This document shows, in pieces, positions 1 to 7,939 of a stretch of DNA of 64,000 nucleotides (positions are counted from its first letter, which is position 1; every line of letters begins with the position of its first letter). Where the stretch lies: positions 124,001 to 188,000 of the forward strand of contig NZ_BAAAPN010000057.1 in assembly GCF_039531165.1 (NCBI RefSeq). Direction: 5' to 3'. Both the position numbers and the translations under genes were made by a program. The DNA comes from Nostocoides_A vanveenii. GTDB lineage: Bacteria; Actinomycetota; Actinomycetes; Actinomycetales; Dermatophilaceae. Under the pieces are notes generated by a model that was not told the DNA's origin, searched no databases, and saw only the letters and a list, made by a program, of their open reading frames with translations.

Positions 1-1
1 C

Positions 2-1351
2 AAGGTTGCCGCCACCAAGCCCAGCCAGAAGATCGGCACCCTCTTCGTCAACCCCGGCGGGCCAGGCGGCAGTTCGCGCGGCTTCGCAACGATGGCGGGC
101 GACATTCTCGGCACGACGGTCAAGACGCGTTACGACGTGATCGGCATCGACCCCCGGGGCGTCGGACCCCACACCGAGATGGTCTGCCGCACCGACGCGC
201 CCGTGCCGCCCTACTCACCGCTGTCCTTCCCCGACAGCATCGCGGCCTCCAAGGTCGTATGGCGCCAGGCCGAGTGGGCGCGGGCCGCCTGCATGAAGAA
301 CCCCGCCGCCATTGTGCGGCATATGTCGACGGCCGACACGGCCCGCGACATGGACCTGATCCGGCAGGCCGTGGGTGACCAGAAGCTCTACTACTACGGC
401 GTCTCCTATGGCACCTACCTCGGCGCCACCTATGCCTCGATGTACCCAGGCCGGGTCGGGCGCTTCGTCGTCGACGGCGTTCTCGACCCGGTCGCGTGGG
501 CCACCGGCGACTCGCTACCCGCCACGCAACCGTTCTCGACCCGCCTGCGCAGCGCCAAGGGCGCTGCCGAGGCGATGGTCTCGGGCATGCGCGAGTGCGA
601 CCGGCTCGGCAAGAGGTCGTGTGCCTTCGCCGGTGGCGCGTATGCCAAGTGGCTCAAGCTCGTCGACCTGGCCAAGGCGGGCAAGCTCACCGCCAATGGG
701 GAGGTCATCCCCTACCCGAACCTCATCGGCGGCGTGCTCGGTTTCCTCTACGGCCACACCTACTCTGGCCTGGACGTCATCTTGCAACAGCTGTGGGCTG
801 AGAATGTCGCCAAGTCCGGCCGTGTCGCCTCGGATGCCGCATCCCGGCTCGCCCAGTCGGCCACCGCCATCGCGGATGCTCCCTACCAGGCCCCGCAAGC
901 CCGTACCTCCACGGTGCGTGACGCCTTCAGCGGGGTCGCCTGCTCCGACACCCGCAACCCGGAGAACCGTGCGGACTGGTGGCGCGCCGGCGTCGCCCAG
1001 GACAAGCAGTACCCGTGGTTCGGTTCGCTCTGGACATGGGCCAGTGCCACCTGCGCCAAGTGGCCCATCGTGACCAAGTCCGACAGCTACTTCGGACCCT
1101 TCGGCGGCCCGACGGCCAACCCGATCCTCGTCGTGGGCAACACCTACGACCCGGCGACGCCGATCCATGGCGCGCGCAAGGTCGCCAGCCTGTTCGAGAA
1201 GTCCCGTCTCCTGACGTATGACGGCTGGGGTCACGGCGCGCTCGGCAACTCGTGCGTGACGGCGGCCTTCGACCGCTACTACGCGACCGGCGCCCTCCCG
1301 GCCGTCGGTGCGACGTGCACGATGGACGCACCGCTGTTCAGCGCCAGCTGA
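2..1351 (+). CDS. secreted alpha/beta-hydrolase, tripeptidyl-aminopeptidase type (5' end outside window)
   Basis: The reading frame is open to the window edge, so the start and any signal peptide are missing; 449 residues are visible. The oxyanion-hole motif NPGGPGGS is at the beginning. A nucleophile elbow GVSYG follows about 100 residues later, then the late acid in GNTYDPATP and the catalytic His in GWGHG. The end matches the TAP-like C-terminal domain of Streptomyces SlpD/SlpE-type tripeptidyl aminopeptidases, with a conserved Cys pair near the C-terminus. Family members are exported and release N-terminal tripeptides. Substrate preference cannot be read from the sequence. A strong hairpin follows the stop. 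Confidence 0.88.
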   Translation, partial: KVAATKPSQKIGTLFVNPGGPGGSSRGFATMAGDILGTTVKTRYDVIGIDPRGVGPHTEMVCRTDAPVPPYSPLSFPDSIAASKVVWRQAEWARAACMKNPAAIVRHMSTADTARDMDLIRQAVGDQKLYYYGVSYGTYLGATYASMYPGRVGRFVVDGVLDPVAWATGDSLPATQPFSTRLRSAKGAAEAMVSGMRECDRLGKRSCAFAGGAYAKWLKLVDLAKAGKLTANGEVIPYPNLIGGVLGFLYGHTYSGLDVILQQLWAENVAKSGRVASDAASRLAQSATAIADAPYQAPQARTSTVRDAFSGVACSDTRNPENRADWWRAGVAQDKQYPWFGSLWTWASATCAKWPIVTKSDSYFGPFGGPTANPILVVGNTYDPATPIHGARKVASLFEKSRLLTYDGWGHGALGNSCVTAAFDRYYATGALPAVGATCTMDAPLFSAS

Positions 1352-1364
1352 CCTAGCCGCACGC

Positions 1365-1406
1365 CCGCGTGGCCCCGACCGGTTGCCGCCGGCCGGGGCC
1401 ACGCGG
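1365..1406. terminator. GC-rich hairpin after the peptidase
   Basis: A perfect 13-bp inverted repeat (1365-1377 with 1394-1406) begins 13 bases after the stop codon. There is no long T-run, as is common in high-GC actinobacteria. It separates the peptidase from the downstream ABC transporter operon. Confidence 0.7.
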
Positions 1407-1495
1407 TTGTCCGCGCTCGGCACGGGCTGGTCAGGCTCGCCGCCCGGCCAGTTAGCATTTCGTTCGCCCCGTGGTCGCCCTCTCCAGGAGCCGTC

Positions 1496-2428
1496 ATGCC
1501 CCGCACCACTGTGCGTTCCCTCCGCCCGTTTGCCGTGTGCGCCGGCGCCGCGCTCGCGCTCGCCGGGTGCGGTGCCGCTCAGGGCCCGGCCGGCTCGGCG
1601 TCGACCTCCGCGACCACGAGCGCCGCCACCTCGAGTGCCACGTCGTCGTCGGCGACCACGTCGTCGGCCTCCGCGATCCCCGCGGCGTGCATGAAGGGCA
1701 CCGTCGCGACCCACACGGACGGCAAGCTGACCATCGGGACCGACACCCCGGCATACGGGCCGTGGTTCTCCGACAACGACCCGGCCAACGGCCGCGGCTA
1801 CGAATCCGCCGTCGCCTACGCGATCGCCGACAAGCTCGGCTTCGCGCCCGGCGATGTGAAGTGGGTGACCGTGCCCTTCAACAAGGCCGTGCTGCCCGGC
1901 GCCAAGGATTTTGACTTCGACGTCAACCAGGTCTCGATCACCGATGCGCGCAAGAAGGCCGTCGACTTCTCCTCGGGCTACTACGACGTCGTGCAGACGG
2001 TGATCACCTACAAGGGCAGCCCGATCGACGGCAAGACGATGATCGCGGACCTCAAGGGCGCCAAGCTCGGGGCCCAGGTCGGCACCACGTCGCTGCTGGC
2101 GATCACCGATCAGATCGGCGCCGAATCGGCCGTCTACCAGAGCAACGACAAGGCGGTCCTGGCGCTGAAGGCCCACCAAATCGACGGCATCGTCGCCGAC
2201 CTGCCGACGGCCTTCTTCATGACTGCCGTCCAGCTGGACGACGGCGTCATCGTCGGGCAATTGCCGTTGACCGGCAGCACGCCGGAGCAGTTCGGCGCGG
2301 TGCTCGACAAGGGGTCCGCGTTGACACCGTGTGTCACCGCGGCAGTCGACGCCCTGCGTGCCGACGGCGAACTCGACACACTGGTGACCACCTGGCTCTC
2401 CAGCCAGGGCGCTCCCGAGCTGAAGTAG
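1496..2428 (+). CDS. amino-acid ABC transporter substrate-binding lipoprotein
   Basis: A 310-residue lipoprotein. The N-terminus has basic residues, a hydrophobic stretch and the lipobox LAGC (Cys at about residue 24), then a Ser/Thr/Ala-rich linker to about residue 60. The rest resembles the SBP_bac_3 family, which binds polar amino acids and hands them to a membrane permease. An AGGAG-like site lies just before the ATG. It is the first gene of a three-gene operon, three bases before the permease. The exact substrate (Glu/Gln, His or cystine-like) is not determinable here; a cysteine dioxygenase-like gene lies downstream of the operon. Confidence 0.9.
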   Translation: MPRTTVRSLRPFAVCAGAALALAGCGAAQGPAGSASTSATTSAATSSATSSSATTSSASAIPAACMKGTVATHTDGKLTIGTDTPAYGPWFSDNDPANGRGYESAVAYAIADKLGFAPGDVKWVTVPFNKAVLPGAKDFDFDVNQVSITDARKKAVDFSSGYYDVVQTVITYKGSPIDGKTMIADLKGAKLGAQVGTTSLLAITDQIGAESAVYQSNDKAVLALKAHQIDGIVADLPTAFFMTAVQLDDGVIVGQLPLTGSTPEQFGAVLDKGSALTPCVTAAVDALRADGELDTLVTTWLSSQGAPELK

Positions 2429-2431
2429 TCC

Positions 2432-3295
2432 GTGGCGCCCGCCTCGCCGCCGGTTGACGGCTGGGTCCCATCAACGCTCCAACGTGAGCGAGATGCCTTC
2501 CGCGCCAAGGCCACTCGGCGAGCGGTCATCACGGCGGGCCTTGCGTCGCTGGCGGTCTTCGCGGTGATCGCGCTGGCCGTGACCTCCTCCCCGGGGTGGC
2601 CGGCCTTCCGCGAGACCTTCTTCAACTGGGACAAGGCGCTCTCGTCCTTCCCGGCGGTGCTGCGGGGCTTGTGGATGAACATCCGGGTGATGCTCGTCAG
2701 TGCCGTGTGCATCGCCATCATCGGGTTGACGCTCGCGGTCCTGCGCACCTTGCGCGGCGCGGTCTTCTTTCCGCTGCGGGCGTTGGCCACGGCATACGTC
2801 GATCTCTTCCGCGGCTTGCCGCTGCTGTTGCTCCTGCTCGTCCTCGGTCTCGGTATGCCCGCGTTGCGGCTCTCGGGGCTGCCGACGAGCGCGCTCTTCT
2901 GGGGCGGGGTGGCGATCACGCTGTCCTACTCGGCCTATGTGGCGGAGGTCTTCCGAGCCGGCATCGAGTCGGTGCATCCCTCGCAGTGGGCGGCTGCGCG
3001 GTCGCTCGGGCTGACCTATCGCCAGACCCTGCGCCGAGTCGTGCTGCCGCAGGCGATCCGCAGCGTGGTACCGGCCCTGATGAACGACGTGGTCTCGCTG
3101 CACAAGGACTCCGGCCTGGTGTCGATGGTCGGGGTCACGGACGCGATCCTCGCCGCCCAGATCGAGACGTCCTCCGACTACAACTTCACGCCGTATGTCG
3201 TGGCGGGAGTCCTCTTCCTCATCCTCACCATCCCGATGGCGCGTTTCACGGACTGGCTCGCGCGACGCCAGGGGCAGCGGGGGGTGTTGCTGTGA
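2432..3295 (+). CDS. amino-acid ABC transporter permease
   Basis: A 287-residue inner-membrane permease of the HisMQ/GlnP type. Several hydrophobic helices are visible, and the EAA coupling loop reads EVFRAGIESVHPSQWAAARS (about residue 171 onward), the site that docks the ATPase. The GTG start lies three bases after the binding-protein stop, and the stop overlaps the ATPase start, so the operon is probably translationally coupled. The cytoplasmic N-terminal extension of about 40 residues is longer than in minimal family members. Confidence 0.9.
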   Translation: MAPASPPVDGWVPSTLQRERDAFRAKATRRAVITAGLASLAVFAVIALAVTSSPGWPAFRETFFNWDKALSSFPAVLRGLWMNIRVMLVSAVCIAIIGLTLAVLRTLRGAVFFPLRALATAYVDLFRGLPLLLLLLVLGLGMPALRLSGLPTSALFWGGVAITLSYSAYVAEVFRAGIESVHPSQWAAARSLGLTYRQTLRRVVLPQAIRSVVPALMNDVVSLHKDSGLVSMVGVTDAILAAQIETSSDYNFTPYVVAGVLFLILTIPMARFTDWLARRQGQRGVLL

Positions 3296-4029
3296 GCGAC
3301 CCGGTGCTGCGTCTGGAAAATGTACGAAAGTCATTCGGGGACAACGTCGTTCTGCGGGATGTCTCGCTCGATGTGGCGGCCGGTGAGTGCGTCGTGCTCA
3401 TCGGGGCATCCGGGTCGGGGAAGTCCACCCTGCTGCGATGCGTCAATCTGCTGGAGCGGGTCGACGACGGCGTGGTGCGGCTCGACGGCGAGGACATCAC
3501 CGATCCCCGAGTCGACGCCGACCGGGTGCGAGCGCGCATCGGGATCGTCTTCCAGGCCTACAACCTCTTCCCGCATCTGAGCGTGCTCGACAATGTCACG
3601 CTGGCGCCGATCCTGGTCCACAAGGTCGCGGCTGAGCAGGCCCGGAGCGAGGCGCTGGCGATGCTGGACCGGGTGGGGCTCGCGGCCAAGGCGGCCGCGC
3701 GGCCGGACTCGCTCTCCGGCGGCCAGCAGCAGCGAGTGGCGATCGCCCGGGCCCTGGTCAACCGGCCGCGGCTGATGTTGCTGGACGAGGTGACCTCGGC
3801 GCTCGACCCCGAGTTGGTCGGGGAGGTGCTCGACCTGCTGCGCGAACTCAAGGACGACGGCCTGACGATGATCCTCAACACCCATGAGATGGGTTTTGCC
3901 CGCCAGGTTGCCGATGTCGTGTGCTTCCTCGACGGCGGGGTGATCCTCGAGCAGGGCCGGCCCGAGCAAGTCCTCGGTGCCCCGGCCCACGAGCGCACCC
4001 AGCGCTTCCTCTCGCGTCTGACCCACTGA
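3292..4029 (+). CDS. amino-acid ABC transporter ATP-binding protein
   Basis: A 245-residue ABC ATPase. Walker A is GASGSGKST (about residue 36), the signature is LSGGQQQRVAIARAL, and Walker B is LMLLDEVTSALD; the His switch is in NTHEMGF. The chosen GTG at 3292 overlaps the permease stop by four bases and gives the usual family length; the frame is open far upstream but that stretch is antisense-like. It powers uptake by the binding protein and permease encoded just before it. Confidence 0.92.
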   Translation: MSDPVLRLENVRKSFGDNVVLRDVSLDVAAGECVVLIGASGSGKSTLLRCVNLLERVDDGVVRLDGEDITDPRVDADRVRARIGIVFQAYNLFPHLSVLDNVTLAPILVHKVAAEQARSEALAMLDRVGLAAKAAARPDSLSGGQQQRVAIARALVNRPRLMLLDEVTSALDPELVGEVLDLLRELKDDGLTMILNTHEMGFARQVADVVCFLDGGVILEQGRPEQVLGAPAHERTQRFLSRLTH

Positions 4030-4107
4030 GTCCGCCCGACGCCCGACGCGGTCCGCCGTATTCACCGGGTCCCTTCACGGTGGCCGACGGTCTTGGTCGG
4101 GCGGCGC

Positions 4108-4193
4108 CCCGTCGAGCGGCTCCGGGCCTCGGGCTCCCAGTGCTGGGGGGAAATGGGCCATTGACGTGTCAGAGCACACTCCAGGCCCGTCGA
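4108..4193 (+). repeat. 86-nt dispersed intergenic repeat, copy 1
   Basis: Bounded on both sides by CCCGTCGA. It shares TTGACGTGTCAGAGCACAC without mismatch, plus GCGGCTCCGGGCC-like flanks, with the opposite-strand copy at 27267-27351. The two copies differ by small indels and substitutions. Neither copy has an obvious reading frame or transposase. Confidence 0.75.
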
Positions 4194-4261
4194 ATGCGCG
4201 TGCAGGCGCCCGAAGGCGGTCCCCTGGTGCCCAGGCAGGATAACGAGTCGACCTGTCTGCA

Positions 4262-4317
4262 AGATAACTACGTGTTACCTATATCCAAAGAGTGTGTTAT
4301 GTTCGGGGCGGCCGAAC
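4262..4317. promoter_or_regulatory. two dyads upstream of the cysteine dioxygenase-like gene
   Basis: AGATAAC-TACGT-GTTACCT (4262-4280) is a near-perfect dyad. A further GATAAC lies at 4240 and a GTTAT at about 4296. GTTCGG-N5-CCGAAC (4301-4317) is a perfect dyad 27 bases before the ATG. The first looks like a repressor or activator site; the second could be an operator or a leader hairpin. The cognate regulator is not identifiable. Confidence 0.45.
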
Positions 4318-4343
4318 GACCGTATCCACCGAAGGAGTGCCCG

Positions 4344-4877
4344 ATGACCACCGTCCTGACCAACCCGTCCTCGGGCATGTGCACTGAGGTGGAGTTGCGC
4401 CGCCGCTTGACCGAGGCCCTGCTCAGCGACATCGTCGAGCGGGTGGCCGCGAATCCGCAGACGTGGGCGCCCCTCGTCGGTGACGGGCGCAGTCATACGT
4501 GGGCTCGTGTGCCGGTGCGCGAGGACGTGCACGTGTGGGTCGCCACCTGGCCGACTTTCCAAGGCACGCTCTTGCACAGCCACGACTACGCCACCTCGGC
4601 CTTCCGGACTGTGCGCGGCGTGCTGACCGAGGTCCGTCCCGACGAGCGCGGCCGGCTGTTGCCGCGCAAATTCGGACCCGGCCTGACCTCGGTCATCGGC
4701 CCCGGCGAGATTCACGACCTGCGCAATGAGTTGGTCGATCCCGCGGTGACGATCCATGCCTACAGCGAGCGGCTGACGTCGATCACCTACTACGACTGGG
4801 ACGCGGGTGCGATCACCGAGTCCGGCCGGATCCACGCCAGCAACTGCGCCGGCGCCCACAACTGGCCGGGCGCCTGA
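4344..4877 (+). CDS. cysteine dioxygenase-like cupin protein
   Basis: A 177-residue single-domain cupin. The metal-binding pattern HSHDYATSAFRTVRGVLTE supplies two His ligands, with a third in GEIHDLRN; VTIHAYS and the YY pair near the end match actinobacterial type I cysteine dioxygenases (PF05995). Those iron enzymes oxidise cysteine to cysteine sulfinate in the cytoplasm. The ATG at 4344 follows GAAGGAG at a good distance; longer in-frame starts upstream run through the repeat and are rejected. Another small thiol dioxygenase activity is possible. Confidence 0.75.
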   Translation: MTTVLTNPSSGMCTEVELRRRLTEALLSDIVERVAANPQTWAPLVGDGRSHTWARVPVREDVHVWVATWPTFQGTLLHSHDYATSAFRTVRGVLTEVRPDERGRLLPRKFGPGLTSVIGPGEIHDLRNELVDPAVTIHAYSERLTSITYYDWDAGAITESGRIHASNCAGAHNWPGA

Positions 4878-4914
4878 CCCCACCACCCCACCGGGGCCTG
4901 AGAGTCCGGCCACC

Positions 4915-4953
4915 CCGAGAATGGCAACGTTCTGCGCCCGTTGCCATTCTCGG
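4915..4953. terminator. bidirectional terminator between convergent genes
   Basis: A perfect 15-bp stem (4915-4929 with 4939-4953) and 9-base loop sits between the cupin gene and the 3' end of ppc, two bases before the ppc stop, so it can serve both strands. Confidence 0.85.
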
Positions 4954-4954
4954 A

Positions 4955-7738
4955 TCAGCCGGTGTTGCGCAGGCCGGCCGCCACCCCGTTGACGGCCAGC
5001 AGCAGGGCCCGCTGCAGATCCGGGTCGGTATCGCCGGCCCGAATGCGCGCCAGCATCGACAACTGCAGGTAGCTGATCGGGTCGAGATAGCGGTCGCGCA
5101 CCTCGAGCGTGCGCTTGAGGGTCGGCTGCGCCTCCAGCAGCTCCGACTCGCCGGTGATCTCCAGGACCGCGGCGACGGTGCGCGCATATTCGGCCTTGAT
5201 CAGGTCGAAGATCGGGTGCAGCGCCGGGTCGACCAGCGCCTCCACATAGTTCTCCGCGATGTCCAGCCGCGTCTTCTTGCACATCATCTCGACATTGGAG
5301 ATGAAGGTCCGGAAGAAGTGCCATCGCTCATACATCGCGCGCAGCAGATCGCCCTGCCCGGCATCGAGCGCCGAGCGCAGGCCGGTCCCCACGCCGTACC
5401 ACCCGGGGATGATCTGCCGGGACTGGGTCCAGCCGAAGACCCACGGGATCGCGCGCAACCCGGCCAGCCCCAGCCCGCTGTCCGGCCGCTTCGAGGGTCG
5501 CGACCCGATCTTCAACGCGCCCAACTGCTCGACCGGCGTGGACTGGGCGAAGTAGGTCGGCAGCCTCGGGTCATCGACCAAGCCGCGGTAGGCCGCGAAC
5601 GCTGCGTCGCTGATCCGGGTCATCGTGGCGTCGTACTCGAGAAGCTCTGCCTCGCCGGTGCGGGCTTTCGTATGCAGCGCGCTCGCCTCCAGCACGGCGG
5701 CGATGGTCAGCTCGAGGTTCTCGCGGGCCAGGGCCGGCAGGAGGTACTTGTCGGAGATGACCTCGCCCTGCTCGGTGACCTTGATCGCCCCGGACAGCGT
5801 GCCGAAGGGCTGGGCCAGGATGGCCTCGTGTGTCGGCCCGCCGCCTCGGCCGACACTGCCGCCGCGGCCGTGAAAGAGACGCAGCTGGATGTTGTGTCGG
5901 GCCGCGGTGTCGCGCAGCACGCGCTGGGCCCGGTGGATCTCCCACTGGCTCGTGGTGATGCCCGCGTCCTTGTTGGAGTCGGAATAGCCGAGCATCACCT
6001 CCTGCACCCCGCCGCGCGCTTCGACAATCTGCCGGTATGCCGGCGCACTCAGGAGTTCATCGAGAATCGTTCCGGCGGAGCGCAATTCCTCCACGGTCTC
6101 CAGGAGGGGCACGAAGCCGATGTCTGCACGTGCCAAGCGGCCGGCGTCGGTGGCGAGATCCACCAGCCCGGCCTCGCGGGCGATCACCGCGGCGGCGAGC
6201 AGGTCGTCGGCACCCTGGGTCATCGAGACGATGTAACTCTCGATGACCTCCTGACCGAACCACTCCTTCGCGGTGCGGATTGCCCGGAAGGTGTCGAAGG
6301 TACGCGTGCCGTCTGCATCCAGCGGCGGCGGCGTGGGCGTCAACGGGCGTCGGCCGGCGAGTTCGCCGGAAAGCCACGCTAGGCGCTCCGGGCGGGAGCG
6401 GGCGGCATACTCGCCAGGGACACCGGAGGCCCGGTCTGCCAGCTGCGCAAGCACGTGATGGTGGGCGTCGCTGTGTTCGCGCACATCCATGGTCGCCACC
6501 TGCAGGCCGAAGGCGCTCGCCGTTCTGATCAGCCGGGCGAGGGCCCCGCGGGCGATGAGTTCGCCCTTGTTCGCCAGCAGCGACTCCTTGATGAGCATCA
6601 GGTCCTCGAGGAGTTCTTCGCGACCGAGATAGTCGTGACCCGGCCGGTGCGGGCGGCGCGCGGCGATCCGCTCGCGCGTGTTGTTCAGCCGCTGGCGCAC
6701 ACAACTGAGCTTGAGCCGGTAGGGCTCTTCGACGTTGAGTCGCCGGATCCGGTCCTCGATTTCCAGGGTCGCCAGGTCGCGTTCGAGGCTGGCCGCCAAC
6801 GCCGGCGTGACGCCGACGAGCTTTGTCGACATCGACACCTCGTCGACGCACTCGGAGACCATGGCGATCAGGCCCCGGATGCCGACAGCGTGCTGCATCA
6901 CGAGGATCTCGATGGTCGTCTCCGGCGAGACATTCGGGTTGCCGTCCCGGTCGCCACCGATCCAGTTGCCGAAGACGAGCGGCCGCGCCGTCGCCGGCAG
7001 GTAGGCACCCCGCCGCTCGGCCTCCTCGGCCAGGTCCGCGAGCAGTTTCGGGACCGTCTCCTCAAGCAGGCCGTCGACGAAGAACAACATATTGCGAGCC
7101 TCGTCGGCGACGGTGGGCTGATCGACGCGAAGATCGTCGCTCTGCCACATCGACTCGATGATCTCAGCGAGGCGCCGATCGCGCTGCCGCTCGGTGCGTG
7201 CGCTCGGCTTCGCACGGTAGGCGATCAGGGCTTCCGCGATCTCGCGCAGCTTCAGCAGTGCCGTCCGGCGGCTGGCCTCGGTCGGGTGGGCCGTGTAGAC
7301 CGGACGCACCGAGAGCCGGCTCAACGAGGTGGTCAGGGCCGGCGCGCCACGTTCGGCCACGACGGCGTCCATCGCGGCCACCAGCCAATCGGCATCCTCG
7401 GGCCGCTCCGCGAGGTGGGCGGCGCGGTCGACCTGTTCGGCGATATTGGCCAGGTGGAAGTAGGTCGCGAACGCCCGCACCATATTCATGGCGGTGGGCA
7501 GATCCACCGCGGCCAGGCGGGTGGCCAGTTCCCGGGCCGCCGAGTCCTCGCCGGTCTGGGCTCGCTTGGTCAGCACCCGCACGGCCTCGACGGCGTCGAG
7601 GAGATCCTGACTCTCCTGGCGCACCAAGGTCTGCCCGAGCAGATCCCCTAGTCGCCGGATATCGCGTCGCAGCGCAGCGTCGCCCGGGGGCCCCGAGCGT
7701 GAGTCGTCGCCGCTGGGTCCGTTCGGCACGCGGTCCAT
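4955..7738 (-). CDS. ppc: phosphoenolpyruvate carboxylase
   Basis: A 927-residue cytoplasmic enzyme that carboxylates phosphoenolpyruvate to oxaloacetate to refill the TCA cycle. The catalytic His motif TAHPTEA is at about residue 148. The glycine-rich loop FHGRGGSVGRGGGPTHE is at about residue 620, and GYSDSNKDAGI and GSRPSKRP are also present. The C-terminus ends in the typical RNTG. The ATG at 7738 gives the family length; longer in-frame starts lack homology. The gene is complete and convergent with the cupin gene. Confidence 0.97.
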   Translation of the reverse strand: MDRVPNGPSGDDSRSGPPGDAALRRDIRRLGDLLGQTLVRQESQDLLDAVEAVRVLTKRAQTGEDSAARELATRLAAVDLPTAMNMVRAFATYFHLANIAEQVDRAAHLAERPEDADWLVAAMDAVVAERGAPALTTSLSRLSVRPVYTAHPTEASRRTALLKLREIAEALIAYRAKPSARTERQRDRRLAEIIESMWQSDDLRVDQPTVADEARNMLFFVDGLLEETVPKLLADLAEEAERRGAYLPATARPLVFGNWIGGDRDGNPNVSPETTIEILVMQHAVGIRGLIAMVSECVDEVSMSTKLVGVTPALAASLERDLATLEIEDRIRRLNVEEPYRLKLSCVRQRLNNTRERIAARRPHRPGHDYLGREELLEDLMLIKESLLANKGELIARGALARLIRTASAFGLQVATMDVREHSDAHHHVLAQLADRASGVPGEYAARSRPERLAWLSGELAGRRPLTPTPPPLDADGTRTFDTFRAIRTAKEWFGQEVIESYIVSMTQGADDLLAAAVIAREAGLVDLATDAGRLARADIGFVPLLETVEELRSAGTILDELLSAPAYRQIVEARGGVQEVMLGYSDSNKDAGITTSQWEIHRAQRVLRDTAARHNIQLRLFHGRGGSVGRGGGPTHEAILAQPFGTLSGAIKVTEQGEVISDKYLLPALARENLELTIAAVLEASALHTKARTGEAELLEYDATMTRISDAAFAAYRGLVDDPRLPTYFAQSTPVEQLGALKIGSRPSKRPDSGLGLAGLRAIPWVFGWTQSRQIIPGWYGVGTGLRSALDAGQGDLLRAMYERWHFFRTFISNVEMMCKKTRLDIAENYVEALVDPALHPIFDLIKAEYARTVAAVLEITGESELLEAQPTLKRTLEVRDRYLDPISYLQLSMLARIRAGDTDPDLQRALLLAVNGVAAGLRNTG

Positions 7739-7939
7739 ACGGGCAGGGTATGGAACCGCTTTCACTGACGGCAAGCGCGTGTCGCGACGTGGGCGGTCCG
7801 TGACGTGACGAGGTCCCCGATCCAGCTGTTGTGCAGGCACCCTTCTCGCTCATCCGGCGCGGGCGCTGAGCGCGGCTCCAGCGCCGAGTCGGCCCGGAGC
7901 CGCTCGACGAGAGGGGGCGGGCGGGTTCGGGCGTTTGCG
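7739..7939. other. spacer between ppc and a pseudogene
   Basis: About 200 bases with no gene I can support. The part next to 7738 must carry the ppc promoter on the minus strand, but no convincing -35/-10 pair stands out. Confidence 0.4.

Larger units (their letters stand above)
4030..4343. other. intergenic region with a dispersed repeat and an AT-richer promoter zone
   Basis: No convincing gene is seen in these 314 bases. The first part holds one copy of an 86-nt repeat (4108-4193). The last 110 bases are distinctly richer in A+T and contain two dyads, consistent with a regulated promoter for the cupin gene. Confidence 0.7.

Noticed and set aside
515..2260. A 581-codon minus-strand open frame
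   Set aside because: It is antisense to the peptidase and the binding-protein genes, is very rich in Arg and Gly, and shows no domain. Long antisense frames are expected at this GC content.
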